Below are positions 23,939 through 34,929 of a DNA stretch of 64,000 nucleotides, piece after piece. Source of the DNA: Euborellia annulipes (Eukaryota; Arthropoda; Insecta; Dermaptera; Anisolabididae); assembly GCA_023213315.1 (NCBI GenBank), contig JAKCPI010016737.1, forward strand, positions 1 to 64,000, read 5' to 3'. The number at the start of each line of letters is the position of its first letter. The stretch's first letter is position 1. The translations under genes and the position numbers were made by a program. The notes under the pieces were generated by a model that was given only the letters and a program-made list of their open reading frames with translations, searched no databases and was not told where the DNA came from.

Positions 23939-26900
23939 CTGAAAATAAATTAGAGAAAGAAACAGTTATATTTTTTAGAAATAATAAATAAGATAAATTA
24001 AATGAAAATAAATCTATGTATCTATTAACCCTATTCGAGACAAAATTCATTAATTAAGCAGGTAGATATGAAGAAAGAACAAATTTAGATATTAGCCTAA
24101 TTTATCGGCTTTTGTTATTTTTTTTTACAAAATAATCAGAGATACATCTCTTTTTTATTAAAATTATAATTATATTTCTTAATTTAGACTAGTCGAAGTA
24201 CTCAGACCATGGTAAATTGAAAAAAGAATTAAAACATTAAATTATCTAAAAATAATTTTTATATGAATTTTAATCAAAATCGGTTTGAACGAATTTTGTG
24301 AAAATCGAAAAATAGTTATCGAGAGAAGAAACAACTTTAGATAATCTAAGGTTGTTTTATGCGGATGTAACATTTTTTTAATTGATGAACTATCTAACAA
24401 ATTGTTAAAACCTGCCGGGGGGGGGGGGGAGGGGGGGGAAATACCTTGGTTTTGATTATTCGAAAATCGATTAGAGAATGGTGGGTATCCATCAAATCCT
24501 CCTCGATCAGAAAATGGTTGACGATTGGTATTTGATAACTTATCATACCCTGATCTGAAAAAAATTAATTAAATTAATCTCTCTTCTCATTATTGTTATC
24601 AGAACTGACATGTTGTGGTTACTCAGAGGGGTAATTTTTATAAGAATATTACTGAGGTGGGTTACCGTTTCTCCTCAGGAGGAATAAACAAAAAAACTTT
24701 TTGCCATGAGGTGAATTTGACCTCGAGTTGTCATTAACTGACGATCATAAGAAATGCTAGCAGATTTGAACATGAAACTACTAAATAATAGGCGTAGTAT
24801 TTGTGATTTAACAACTTTATTTTAAATCCTGCATTGCTTCGATTGTCCCGAACTTCCTAAATCAAATTAACTTCAGGATAATGAATCACAACACCAGGAA
24901 TAGGGGCATCTTCCTTGAGGAGCAATTCAATAGAAATTACATCTATAACGCTCCAATTACTAGACTACATAGACTGGGAAATGTTTATTGTGATCAGATG
25001 GACTTTTTCCACTCGAACATCGATAAAATGAAGGCTATTGTGTTGTTGCGGGTGGCAGGGTTCTGACTCATTCGGCTGTTGATATCCATTTTGCTTAATA
25101 TTTTATTGAAATTTTTGAACTTATAAGATTTAATGTCGAAAAGATTTAATTTTAATTAATTGGTTTTCATTTTATTTCTGATGAAAAAAAGACTTCTTCT
25201 TGACTCCGTCAATGCATGGGCTATACTCACTTTTGCATTTGAAGTGCTAGATTTCGAAGATCAACTTCCTTAGCAGCTTGTTCCACCTTCTGATTCGATG
25301 ATATATAATGAGCTGGAGCTTGCGAACAGTCGACATCATACCACCAATTGCACACTAGTTCTTTTTGATGAAAGAGAGTGCCATTTGGACATAAAAACGA
25401 GCCCACATTTTTACCTCGATGACATACATGAAAACCCTAGAATCAAAATATTTTATTTTTAAAACTTTTTTACTAAAATCTTATTATTCATTGCATTATA
25501 CTATTTTTTAATATTATTTTACTTCAATCACAATGAGAAAGATGGATGGTTGCAGATCAGAATAACTCTCTTTATTTGAAATACTAAAGCTTTGATATTT
25601 CATATATAAACAGGCTGATTTTTATAAGAGTTAGAACAATACTCAGGAATTTGCAGTGACTTTGCAGTCAGGAGATTAAATAAAAAATCTTTTATTTAAT
25701 TTTTATTCGCCGACGTTTCGGTCGCCAATCGCGACCTTCATCAGGGCCTATGATCATAACATTTATTTAAAAAAATTGTTATTAAATTACAATAAGAAAT
25801 ACAAATCATAGTAACATCAGATGTACTACAAATATTGTCAAATATACACGATCTTAGTAAGTATATATTTGTAAGTACATCTGATGTTACTATGATTTGT
25901 ATTTCTTATTGTAATTTAATAACAATTTTTTTAAATAAATGTTATGATCATAGGCCCTGATGAAGGTCGCGATTGGCGACCGAAACGTCGGCGAATAAAA
26001 AATTAAATAAAAGATTTTTTTATTTAATCTCCTGGCTGCAAAGTCACTGCAAATTCCTGAGTAAATCTTCACAGCCATAAAACATCAATTTATCGAGTTA
26101 GAACAATAGTTTCCAAATTTTTTCCAAAGACGTCACATTTTCTAAATCTTGCTTTATGTCAATTTCAATCAAATAAATGTGGACTGATAATGGATAATGT
26201 AGGCCTAAATAAATTTTACTTGATCAGCTCAACTTCATCAACTAAATTTACCGTAAAACAATTCATTTGTTGTTTGCCTTGGTTTGATCTATAGGCAACC
26301 ATTTCATCTTGATAGTAGGATCGTATGCCTAACTTCTCTTCTCTCTGAATAAGATGATTTATAGATAATTGATTGTGAACATAATATGCTAAGCAGGGCC
26401 GCAGACAAAAGGGAGCAAGAACATAAATTCTCATTCGAATCTCCCACATGTAAAATGCTCTAGAAAAAAATTTGACTGTATTTTAAACGAATTTAGGGGT
26501 CGCTACCAGCATTTAAAGTTTATAATAATGCATGTTAAGCCAGAAATTTCTTTTTTGAAAATTAAATTTTTTTTTATCAAAATCGTTTAATTAGACGATA
26601 AATAAAAAATATCTAGAGAAAAAATTTTTTTTCCCAATTTTAACTATTGAGATAATGAGTGATCCCTTATGAGATTACTGGGACAATCTGAATAAGAGAG
26701 ATATGGCTAAATGATTATTGACGCAGACCCTAAACTATAAAATCTAGAAAGTTATAATTTGGCATGTTAATTACCTTTATTACGTAAGAGTGGCTTAAGA
26801 AGTGATTTTTGAAAATGTTAATTCCTTACAAAAAAAATTGTTTGTAGATGGCCGTAGGGTGATCAAGTTTATGATTATAAAAATGAAATAGGAAAAATGT

Positions 26901-29900
26901 ATGTATGTAGGCCTATGTAAATATATATGTGATTTGGTTATATTGGCCAAAAAAATTTTTTATTATTTTTGCAGTACAATTAGCTGCGCCATTTTGTTAT
27001 CCTGAACGTGAGAAACAAAATTGTTTTTCAGTTTTTTGGACAATTTTCAGGGCTCACTACTAAGCTGGCTGAAGTTATAAAAAATACTTGCAAAATTACA
27101 ATTTTCAAAAATGGCCTTTTGGATGATCAATTTTATTATAAGGACATCGGCCAACAAAATAAATACTTTTGCGTATTATCCGTTTATTTGTAAATATTTC
27201 GATTCCAGTGATATAGAATCATCTTCAGTACAATCAACAGATGTTTTGCAAATCGTTAATTCCTTCCATCCAAAAACGATTTGCAAAACATCTGTTGATT
27301 GTACTGAAGATGATTCTATATCACTGGAATCGAAATATTTACAAATAAACGGATAATACGCAAAAGTATTTATTTTGTTGGCCGATGTCCTTATAATAAA
27401 ATTGACAAAAAATTTTTTTGAAAAATTGTAATTTTGCAATATTTTTTATAACTTCAGAGCTTGGTAGTGAGCCCTGAAAATTGTCCAAAAAATTGGAAAA
27501 AAAAAAAATTTGTTTCTCTCATTAGGTATAACAAAATGGCGGGGTAAATTACAGCAAAAATAATAAAAAATTTTTTGGCCTTTTAAGCATCACCCTAATA
27601 TACATATATATTTACATAGGCCTACATACATCCATTTTTCCCATTTCATTTTTATAATCGCTTGATTAGATAAAGGAGCGTACAAGTATTACGTAACGCA
27701 ATTTTTGAAGATTTTTGAACCCCCCTCCCCCCATGTAACGCGCCGTAACTTTTTTCTTCCCCCCCCCCCCCCCCTTAGACGTTACGTAACGCTCAAGTGG
27801 CCATTTTTATCTAAAAGGCACAATTTTGTTGCGCAAAGTACCGGAAAGTCGCTAAAATACCAGTTACGTAACGCGTTGTTCAACCCCCCTCCCCCCCTTG
27901 TAACGCATGGTAACGTTTTACGAGACCTCCCTCCCCCAAATTGCGTTACGTAATACTTGTACGCTCCCTAATAGACAATAACAACACCTTCTAACAATAG
28001 ATTAGTAAATGGGGTAATTTTCTTCTAGGCATTTTGTTTGACCTGGATTACTTTGCTCTCCGGCTTGCTAATCGTGCCGTTAACCTTTAGAGGCAAAGAA
28101 GGGCTTCGTGGATCCCAAGGGGGAAAATCCTGAATGGTTTGAAATTCACCCTCCGCCTCGGATACATTTTTCAGAAGCAAAGCAAATATACGATGATAAA
28201 TTCAAGCCTGTCTCTCTCTCCTCGACCATCGTCGTTATTTATTTTTTTTACTCTGGAAATATTTCTCAGATTTAAACAATTCGAATATAAATTCATTTTA
28301 GACATCCCACTAATCATACAAACATCTTAGTTTGCTCTCTCGTAAATGCAGGCAATTTTATTTTAGATATGACAAGCGTTAAGTCTTTAGGCTAATATCG
28401 TTATTTCCCCAAAACAATTTTTCGTGTTTATTAAAACTATTTTGAACTTTGTATGGGCACAAAACAATTTCACCACATTTATCTCTTCAGAAAGATAATG
28501 GTCCATAATAATAAATGCACAGTATTTTGATACACAGAAAATAATAGAAACAATACGGAAACTACATATCAATGTAAGCCTACTAAAATCTTCAAGACAA
28601 AAATTTTGTACATATTGAAAATGTATTATTTTTTTTTAATACCTGGCAACTGCTAGCGGAATCTGAAAAGTAACCTTGGACTGGTTGAGAATCGCAATTG
28701 AAATCACTTGAAGGCACTGAGCTAAAAACAGGGAAGTCCTTCCCAGCGTGTCCCGGAATTCCAGAGTAATCATCATCTGACTGGCACTAGAAAAATAAAT
28801 TATTAAATTAATTATCTCTAAAATAAAAATATTCGAACTATTTCTAAGTTACAGACATAAAAAAGATGAAATTTAATTTAATCCATTACGTTAAACTCTA
28901 CGCCACTATCCACTGGGACGTTGAATTTTCTACGCTTAGAGGTTATTATTATTGTGGACAAATATATTTCAACTAAAGAAAGAAGATTTAAATAAACTGA
29001 CTTGAGAAGATTATGAAATTATCAGTACCTTGAGTAGAGGGTTACCCGACTAGGGGAATTTGACAATTTTGAAAAAATTCAAGTTCAGTCCCAACTTTCT
29101 GGTTATTGTTATTTTTATAATCAGCCTATCCTCTCTCTTTTTAATCTTTACACATTTATTTTTAATCTAATCTAATTTTAATTTTATTTGATGCTAGGTT
29201 GGATATTTTTTTAATACTTAACAAGTATTGAACAGGATATCCTAAATAAAATAAAGGGTCGGACTAAGCCGAGCGCACAACTTTGCCCACCCACTATTCA
29301 AGAAAAAAATATTTGTCCCCCCCCTTAGAGACCCCCCTAATAGTCCAATGTTATATATATTATATATCAAATTTGATGAAGCTCAGGAACCTTCTTTTCA
29401 ATTTCCAAAAGGATTCGGACCAGTAGGTTCAATTAAAGTCAAAAAAGTTTTTTTAAAACAAAACTTTATTTGACCCCAGACAATGTTTCGTCCACTTGCT
29501 GTAGGACTTCTTCAGTGGTTGGAGTCATAGAGAGCCATATAATATAAAATAATCAAACAATAGGGCTTTAACAAAAAATACATTGACATCTCTTTTCTCT
29601 AACTTCTTGCTAAGACATATATTATATATCATTTTACTCGGGATATATTATATATCATTTTACTCGGGAGGAAGTCTAGTTTCTGAATATATAAAAAAAA
29701 TTATAGGTTATGTAAGAAAAAAACTTTTGTCCCCCCCCCCCCCCTAGAGCCCCCTAATGGTCCGATGTTTACCAAAAGCTTTTCAGTTCTTGACCTCTAC
29801 CCCTAGTTTATGGGTGCAAAATTTCAAAACAATTGAATGAATAGTTTTTGAGATTTCGTTGACGAAAAAAAATTACCACAGACATACACACACACACACA

Positions 29901-31208
29901 CACCCCCCCCACACACACACACACAGACATCATTCCAAAAACTTCTTAAATGGATTCAGGGGACCTCAAAACGCATTTTGGCAGCTTCAGAAAAATTTCG
30001 ATTTTTTTTACGATTACATTAACTTTACCTATCCAACCTACGGTTGATGGGCAAAGTTAAAAAGGCTAAGGAGATATTATTATTTCTTTATTGCATTTGA
30101 ACCCACAGCGACGTTTCGGTCGACTATGCGACCATCTTCCCTAGCCATCCATCATGCTTAGCCTTTTATTTATCCTGCTAGATATTTATTCAGCTATTCA
30201 CCTCGCTTACTTAACAAATATATAATAATATTGTCCTAATTTTATACCAAAAATAATTTAATTCTAGATTTCTATTAATATAATTGGGCCGAGACCGCCA
30301 CTCATCAAAATATGAAATAGTTTATTAAAATTGGTTGTAATTTAAATAAAAATTTACCACTGGGCCTTTTTACCTCTCTGTTTTTTAAGAAGCCAGAGAT
30401 AAGCTAATCATATTTAATACCATTGAAATTCCGGCACTCATCTATTTTTTTTTAACATTTTTCAATTTATATTTTTTTTTTTTTTTTTTAAACATTCATT
30501 CTTTTTTTTCATTCACACAGTATTTTCGGCAACTCAGGCCATTTAAGACTTTTAAAGATACTCAGCATGTTTAATATATCAATTGGGGGACCAGGCATTT
30601 TTATTTATGTCATTTGGTATCCAAATGCCTTAAATAAAATTATCGGACTGCCTGGGGTCCGAACCCGTCGCGGGTTCGGTATAGAAGGTAGGCACGCTAC
30701 CAACTACTTCAAGCCCCGTGGAATTTATAATTAATAATATTTAATACAAATCTTATTAGAAATGAACAATTTAGCTCAGCATGTCTGTATTTGGATAGCG
30801 ATTATACAAAAAAATTTTCATAGGCATCTAGCCGGAGCTGGAGCCCCAGCTTGAATAGATTGTGTCCCAGCTCCTCCTAAATTATTATTTCATAATCCAA
30901 AGGATCGGATCTCTATCCACACTGAGCGTAAACATTTATTTGAATTAAATTGGTTGATAATAAATAAAAATTTATCGTAATAATTATAATGAAAAGAATT
31001 GAAGGATGTCACCTCAGATTTTTCCTAGGGTGACACTATCCCCCCACCCGGCCCATATCCCGGAATCCCCCCTATTCTTGATCCACATTTTTGATTAATG
31101 TCATCATAAAACATAACACATTGAATTAACACAATATTTAAAATTATTTAAACTCACATAAACACACGCGATCAAAATGGTCCAAATGTAAATGCGAAAT
31201 TGTATCAT
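21381..31208 (-). CDS. CPAP1-type secreted chitin-binding cuticle protein, complete gene (5 exons)
   Basis: Joined exons 31158..31208, 28643..28786, 25231..25436, 24445..24554 and 21381..23938 give 3069 nt, 1022 residues plus TAA; every junction has GT/AG and phases agree (0, 0, 2, 1). Residues 1-17 (MIQFRIYIWTILIACVY) look like a signal peptide. A single chitin-binding type-2 (peritrophin-A) domain has its six cysteines at about 48, 64, 70, 81, 94 and 102, with the FHVC, FLCPNGTLF and VCNWWYDVDC signatures; the IPGHAGKDFPVFSSVP run before it is typical of one-domain CPAP1 proteins. The remaining ~900 residues are Tyr/Gly/Ser/Pro/Gln/Asn-rich repeats around NQGYP, then a short conserved-looking C-terminus. 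Known for the family: extracellular proteins that bind chitin and organise cuticle. Inferred: the tail is an extensible matrix segment. The exact CPAP1 subgroup is not identified. Confidence 0.88.
24417..24438. repeat. G-run in the intron after exon 4 of the CPAP1 gene
   Basis: Almost pure G within 10 bases of the exon 4 donor. It could be mis-sized in the assembly. Confidence 0.6.
24445..24554 (-). CDS. CPAP1 gene exon 4 (start of low-complexity tail)
   Basis: A 110-nt exon with acceptor TTTTTCAG|A and donor CAAG|GTATTT. Phase 2 in and phase 1 out both fit its neighbours. It encodes SGYDKLSNTNRQPF and FSNNQNQ, moving from the chitin-binding domain into the NQG-type repeats. A 20-nt G-rich run lies immediately past its donor (24417..24438). 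Confidence 0.8.
25231..25436 (-). CDS. CPAP1 gene exon 3 (second half of chitin-binding domain)
   Basis: Starts GFHVCHRGK and continues through FLCPNGTLFHQ and VCNWWYDVDCS, giving cysteines 3-6 and the WW aromatic pair usual in chitin-binding type-2 domains. A charged, probably helical segment follows (NQKVEQAAKEVDLRNLALQM). The acceptor is CTAG|GGT and the donor AAA|GTGAGT; it ends in phase 2. Confidence 0.92.
25709..25747 (-). ncRNA. Hammerhead-like motif
   Basis: Minus strand: GCC, CUGAUGA, A, GGUCGC-loop-GCGACC, GAAA, CGUC, GGC. Core, six-pair stem II and GCC/GGC helix I are all intact. Confidence 0.6.
25954..25992 (+). ncRNA. Hammerhead-like motif
   Basis: The mirror copy of the motif at 25709, intact in every conserved position; GUC precedes the presumed cleavage point. 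Confidence 0.6.
27188..27233 (-). ncRNA. Hammerhead-like motif, U-A variant
   Basis: Minus strand: UUGUA, CUGAAGA, U, GAUUC-loop-GAAUC, GAAA, UAUU, UACAA. The four-base linker is UAUU instead of CGUC, keeping a possible pair and an NUH triplet (AUU). Confidence 0.6.
27299..27344 (+). ncRNA. Hammerhead-like motif, U-A variant
   Basis: The mirror copy of the motif at 27188. Helix I is UUGUA with UACAA (five pairs) and stem II is GAUUC with GAAUC. Confidence 0.6.
27673..27969. mobile_element. MITE with TACGTAACG-rich ends
   Basis: Inverted ends AAGGAGCGTACAAGTATTAC and complement, with C-runs and repeated GTTACGTAACG inside. It starts six bases past the palindrome that ends at 27667. A possible relative end lies at 52270..52305. 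Confidence 0.7.
28643..28786 (-). CDS. CPAP1 gene exon 2 (first half of chitin-binding domain)
   Basis: Forty-eight codons between acceptor TTTCTAG|TGCC and donor CAG|GTATT. It carries the IPG..G.DFPVFS..P lead-in typical of CPAP1 proteins, then cysteines 1 and 2 of the domain (DFNC and SSC). The domain is interrupted by a phase-0 intron directly after the second cysteine's CQ. Confidence 0.88.
29272..29365 (-). repeat. Family B fragment
   Basis: CAACTTTGCCCACCCAC followed by a C-run and GACCCCCCTAATAGTCC, matching the two ends of the family B copy at 29690. Confidence 0.5.
29476..29518 (-). ncRNA. Hammerhead-like motif with small helix III loop
   Basis: Minus strand: CCA, CUGAAGA, A, GUCC-loop-GGAC, GAAAC, AUU, GUC, UGG. 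Here helix III would be A-C with G-U closed by a 3-base loop, so this copy is closest to a conventional type I layout. Confidence 0.6.
29690..30060 (-). mobile_element. Family B element
   Basis: A reverse copy of 10440..10785: C-run and GAGCCCCCTAATGG block, (CA)n at 29886..29928, GGATTCAGGGGACCTCAAAA, and an end hairpin with TTTGCCC-like arms. Confidence 0.65.
30112..30152 (-). ncRNA. Degenerate hammerhead-like motif
   Basis: Minus strand GGGAAGA in place of CUGAAGA, then U, GGUCGC..GUCGACC, GAAAC, GUC. Related to the motifs at 50424 and 51024. Confidence 0.3.
30472..30716 (-). mobile_element. tRNA-derived SINE
   Basis: The same family as 1111, with T-run on the left, B box complement (CCGAACCCG) and A box region on the right. 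aatttata appears at both flanks. Confidence 0.7.
31158..31208 (-). CDS. CPAP1 gene exon 1 (signal peptide)
   Basis: Seventeen codons from ATG: a short start, Arg at position 5, then a hydrophobic core (IYIWTILIACVY). The donor reads TAT|GTGAGT. It ends in phase 0 and joins exon 2, which opens with Cys-Gln-Ser-Asp, so the signal peptidase site would sit near the junction. The exon is too short to show up as an open reading frame; it was found by looking upstream for a phase-0 signal exon. Roughly 58-66 bases before the ATG is a CTATAAAGG element, which supports this as the first coding exon. Confidence 0.75.
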
Positions 31209-31266
31209 TTTGCACCTGGGTCCTGAGATTGGCGAGGAGATCTGCCAGGTGCTCTGCAATCCTTTT

Positions 31267-31275
31267 CCTTTATAG
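31267..31275 (-). promoter_or_regulatory. TATA-like box of the CPAP1 gene
   Basis: On the minus strand this reads CTATAAAGG, in a more GC-rich stretch than its surroundings, roughly 60 bases before the signal-peptide ATG. A start site ~25-30 bases downstream would leave a short 5' UTR. TATA promoters are common for cuticle genes. The assignment is inference from position and motif. Confidence 0.5.
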
Positions 31276-31279
31276 AGAT

Positions 31280-32220
31280 CGCCCCTCCATCAGCCCACAG
31301 ACTCCCAACGAAATCACGACAGACATCTCCAATCCTTTTTTTTTTTACATTTTTCTCCATGTATGCTTTTTAATAATATCACCAGGGCCAAAGTGAGGAT
31401 GCTCTTCAAAAGAGAGCTTATAATAATAATAACAAAACATCCGTTTGTTTGGAATATTATTATTATTTATTCTTCTCCTCAAATTTGACATATTCATTAT
31501 AATTAGATAGCATTTTACTCTCTTCATAAATCATTTTATCCCTTTAAATAGCTCGGAGCGAAAATTTTTACTCCCTAATCATTATTACTATTATTACTAT
31601 TCAAATGTTACAAGGTTGGAAAGGAAAAAATCGTGACAAAGTCGGAATAATTCCCACCTTTGGGGGTTTCGGATTTCTATTTATTTATATATATATATAT
31701 TTTTAATATTAAAGAATCTGACATTTTTTCGGGAAGAGTATTTTATTGAAAAGGATGTTGTCCTTGCCCCAAGGAAGTTCCCTTAAAGTTCATTTTTTTT
31801 TCATCCGGGATCTTTAGATTTGCATGCAATCTTAACCAAAGAAATTATGATCTATTTTGAATAATTTATAAATATTTCATTTTTTGCTAAAAATACTTTC
31901 AATTTAACTGACATTATTGAATTTAATATTGTCCCCATAGACAGATAGCATTTCTCCAATAGAATTTGTATTAATTGTTTTTAATTTTATAAAATTATTC
32001 TTATTGGAGAAATTTTTACTTTTACTTACCAAAATATAGAATATTTAAAAGCGAAAGTTTTCTCCAAAAATATTTTTTTTTTCACGAAAATGCAACTTTT
32101 TCCTCTGAATCAAATAATGAAGTGGCGTCTATTAAAATCTCAAAAGATTTTGACAAGTGCTTCCCAAACATTGCTCTGCAAAAAAATTTCAATATTCAAA
32201 ATACATGTTTCATTATTTGC
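31280..32220. other. Upstream region of the CPAP1 gene, no gene seen
   Basis: AT-rich, with a TA microsatellite at about 31683..31705. It is the likely location of upstream control elements, but no motif cluster stood out. Confidence 0.45.
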
Positions 32221-32227
32221 AATTAGG

Positions 32228-32291
32228 CCCGCGGGCTTGGTGTAGGGATTAGCGTGCTAGCCTTCTATACCAAGGGTTCGGCCTGGGCGAT

Positions 32292-32328
<37 letters not shown>
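32228..32328 (+). repeat. SINE head followed by poly-G run
   Basis: GGCTTGGTGTAGGGATTAGC and a truncated B box at 32275, then a ~36-base G run. Confidence 0.6.
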
Positions 32329-32940
32329 AGCCCCATATTTTCTCAATTTTTCTTGGGGCAGGGAGCTTTCTGGGGAGGAAGGGGGCAGGCCCCCGGCACC
32401 CCCCTAGTTACGCCCATGTTCGGATCCCATGTGTTAGAATGTACACGCGCCTGGCCGGACACTTTGAGAAATTGTTTCAATTCATATAAATAATTGTATT
32501 ATATACTTTATATTCGGATACTGTTTTTCCCTCAGAGTCTTGCTTATCAGATGTTGTCCCTTCCATGTGTGGAATGGCTTCTCATGCATTTTATTATTTT
32601 GTAAAATTCTCCACTATTATATAATTTGATGCACTGAGAATGGTTTACGTTAGGCATACAGAAATATTTGCAAATGACGTGGAAAGCAGTCGCTGGTTGT
32701 TTCTTCTTCTATAATCTTAATTCAATCGTCCCAGCATACGTGGTTTCTTTTTCTTCAAATATTAGTATCTTCCCTTCTCCTACCCCTTCTAAAAATACCA
32801 AATATAGATTATCCTTGAAAGAGGATAACGTTATTCATGTTGAAATTACGCACCGCGCCTGAGTCTGAATGTTTCACATTGTTTGAAATTTCTTTTGGAA
32901 GAGCCCCCAATATTGAAAATTGGCCTCTCCCTTCCATTAA

Positions 32941-33310
32941 GGTGCGCGTCTCGGGGTGCTAATTTTGGGACTTTCCAGCGGCCACAATTTTGAAGCTATC
33001 GACCTCAAATTAAAGCTATTTAAAATATCTACAAATAATAGAAGCCCTTTTTTGATTTTCAAAAAAAAAAAAATTTTTTAGATTAATCGCATTAAATAAA
33101 AGATATTTTAAAAAAGGAGCTCTATAAGTTGTAGATAATTAAATTAGTAATCATTGTGTTAAAGAATAATTAATCTTTTGCCTTTAATTAATTAGCTGGA
33201 AGGTCTAGAATGAAATGCAATTTGTCCCTTATATTCCTATGGGGAACTCTAACGCCATCTCTTGCCGCCTCGAGTCAATTGTGTTTTAACGGTTTTTCGA
33301 GACGCGCACC
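32941..33310. mobile_element. TTAA-flanked MITE, copy 2
   Basis: The same ends and body as 20728, bounded by TTAA at 32937..32940 and 33311..33314. Several internal indels relative to copy 1. Confidence 0.8.
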
Positions 33311-33314
33311 TTAA

Positions 33315-33940
33315 GGTGTTACTATTTCATTTTTCACTTGATTTATACTAGAATCGTGAACGTGGGAACATAAAGCGAAACTTCTACTTCTTTTCCAAAC
33401 GTGAGACGGAGTTTTAACTTCTCTAGCTCATTACAAAACAGCAATTAGAATTTTCTAAACAAATTAGAATCATATTGATGAAAACTTCGCCAATTTTAAA
33501 ATATATATTTGTCATTTTAATTTAATTGAAATAAATAGCTAAAAATGAGTGCATAAAATTTCTTCCAAAGGCCAAGGTGATTTGATCGCGGGCCTTATGA
33601 AATGGCACCATTTGAAAAATAAATAAAATAAACTTATTTATGTTTTATATAATATTAGAATTTAGCAAAATCTAGTTAAATTAAAAAAAAAAATCTAATT
33701 TATTTATAATTATATACATCGTAATGGTTTCTTAATAGTTTTATTGGTTTTCAATTTCTAAATAAGAGTAAACTTTAAATATGTATCTTCATTACAAACT
33801 CTATTCATTGCAAAAGTCTAGTGAAATTTTTAATTTCTTTGGACTAGTTTTTTTATCCAACTTCATGCATTTACACTTTGTTAATTAAATAAAAATGATC
33901 ACGGGTAAATAAACTGGTATCCGTTTAAGTGCCATTATAC
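33315..33940. other. AT-rich intergenic stretch, nothing recognised
   Basis: No repeat or coding structure identified. Confidence 0.45.
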
Positions 33941-33951
33941 AGTCCAAATGA

Positions 33952-34162
33952 GATGATCAGGGGCCCACATCTTGTGGGCAACCACGAGCTCCCCGAGCTG
34001 GGACTGGCAGTCCTTTTGTTCTCCTCATGTCCCTTCCTTCTATATTTTCAACAGGCGGCAGGCCGTGCGACGGGCCGGCCTGTTCTTTTTCTTCCGGTCG
34101 CAAAAAACCCATTCCGCCGACCCCGCACTGCGGGAATAAGGCTTAGGAAAGAAGATACAAGA
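33952..34162 (+). mobile_element. SINE-like retroposon, copy 1
   Basis: Starts near GGGGCCCACATCTTGTGGG and ends in an A-rich GGAAAGAAGATACAAG; flanked by agtccaaatga on both sides (33941..33951, 34163..34173). Very similar to 34712..34929. Diverged relatives at 39165 and 40215. Confidence 0.7.
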
Positions 34163-34711
34163 AGTCCAAATGAAAATTAATAAATAAAAAAAAAATTCAA
34201 GTAATTTTTATTCTGTTAGATGATACTCGGGAAGGGGAGTGAATATTATTTTACTGTTTCGGTAAAAAATTATACATTTAAAAACATTAATCTATTTATA
34301 TATCCATTTATCCATTAATATATTTTTTGGGACGTCGCGACGTCCCGTTACGACGCGTCGTTACAGAGTGCCAACTAAATATTATATTAAATATTTATTT
34401 ATAATTGAAACTATTTAATTTATATTTCTTGCCAAATTCTCGGTTATTTGTATACTAATTTTCGAAAGGTGAATCTTGTAATGTATTTAATAAAGGACCA
34501 CCCAGAAGAAGTGCACGAAAATCTTCAAAAATACTCAGAACAACTTGGAACACGGAAGCAGGAAGTTATTAATAAAAAAAAAACGCCTTATCCTTTAATT
34601 GATAAATTTGGATTTTAATTTAATAAAATATTTCTAATATAAGATGCTAACCTTTTTGCTACCTACCTCTAGAAGATTTAATTAAATAGCCTATGTACTG
34701 ATGAATATAAT

Positions 34712-34929
34712 GCTCAGGGGCCCACATCTTGTGGGTACGTGGATGGCGACCACGAGCTACCCGAGCTGGGACTGACAGTCCTTCTGTTCTTTACATGTCT
34801 GCCCCTTTCTTCTATATTTTCAACAGGCGTCAGACCGTGCCACGGGCCGGCATGTTCTATTTCTTCCAGTCGCAAAAAAACCCATTCCGCCGACCCCGCA
34901 CTTCGGGAATAAGGCTAGAAAAGAAGAAG
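34712..34929 (+). mobile_element. SINE-like retroposon, copy 2
   Basis: Flanked by a perfect 19-bp duplication (atgtactgatgaatataat, 34693..34711 and 34930..34948), which shows target-primed retroposition. A-rich right end; about 218 bp; the ORF across it is not conserved with copy 1. Confidence 0.85.

Larger units (their letters stand above)
25642..26094. mobile_element. Palindromic element with hammerhead-like motifs in both arms
   Basis: Arms 25641..25826 and 25875..26062 are close to perfect inverted copies around a ~48-bp spacer. The whole is flanked by a 14-bp duplication (gagttagaacaata, 25628..25641 and 26095..26108). It lies in the intron between CPAP1 exons 2 and 3. Variable-length duplication and inverted structure suit a Penelope-like remnant. 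Confidence 0.75.
26861..27667. mobile_element. Large palindrome with hammerhead-like motifs
   Basis: Arms of about 395 bp (26861..27255 and 27277..27667) meet around a 21-bp spacer. A few short indels separate the arms. It lies in the CPAP1 intron between exons 2 and 3. No flanking duplication was recognised. Confidence 0.75.

Noticed and set aside
23939..24050. Upstream extension of the large CPAP1 frame to a Met at 24050
   Set aside because: A good acceptor at 23939..23940 and the phase of exon 4 show this is intron; the extra residues are hydrophobic AT-rich translation.
27111..27439. Mirror-image frames on both strands
   Set aside because: Produced by the palindrome at 26861..27667; the same peptide appears on both strands because the arms are inverted copies.
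32254..32493. 79-residue frame with a Gly run
   Set aside because: Translation of a poly-G tract behind a SINE head.
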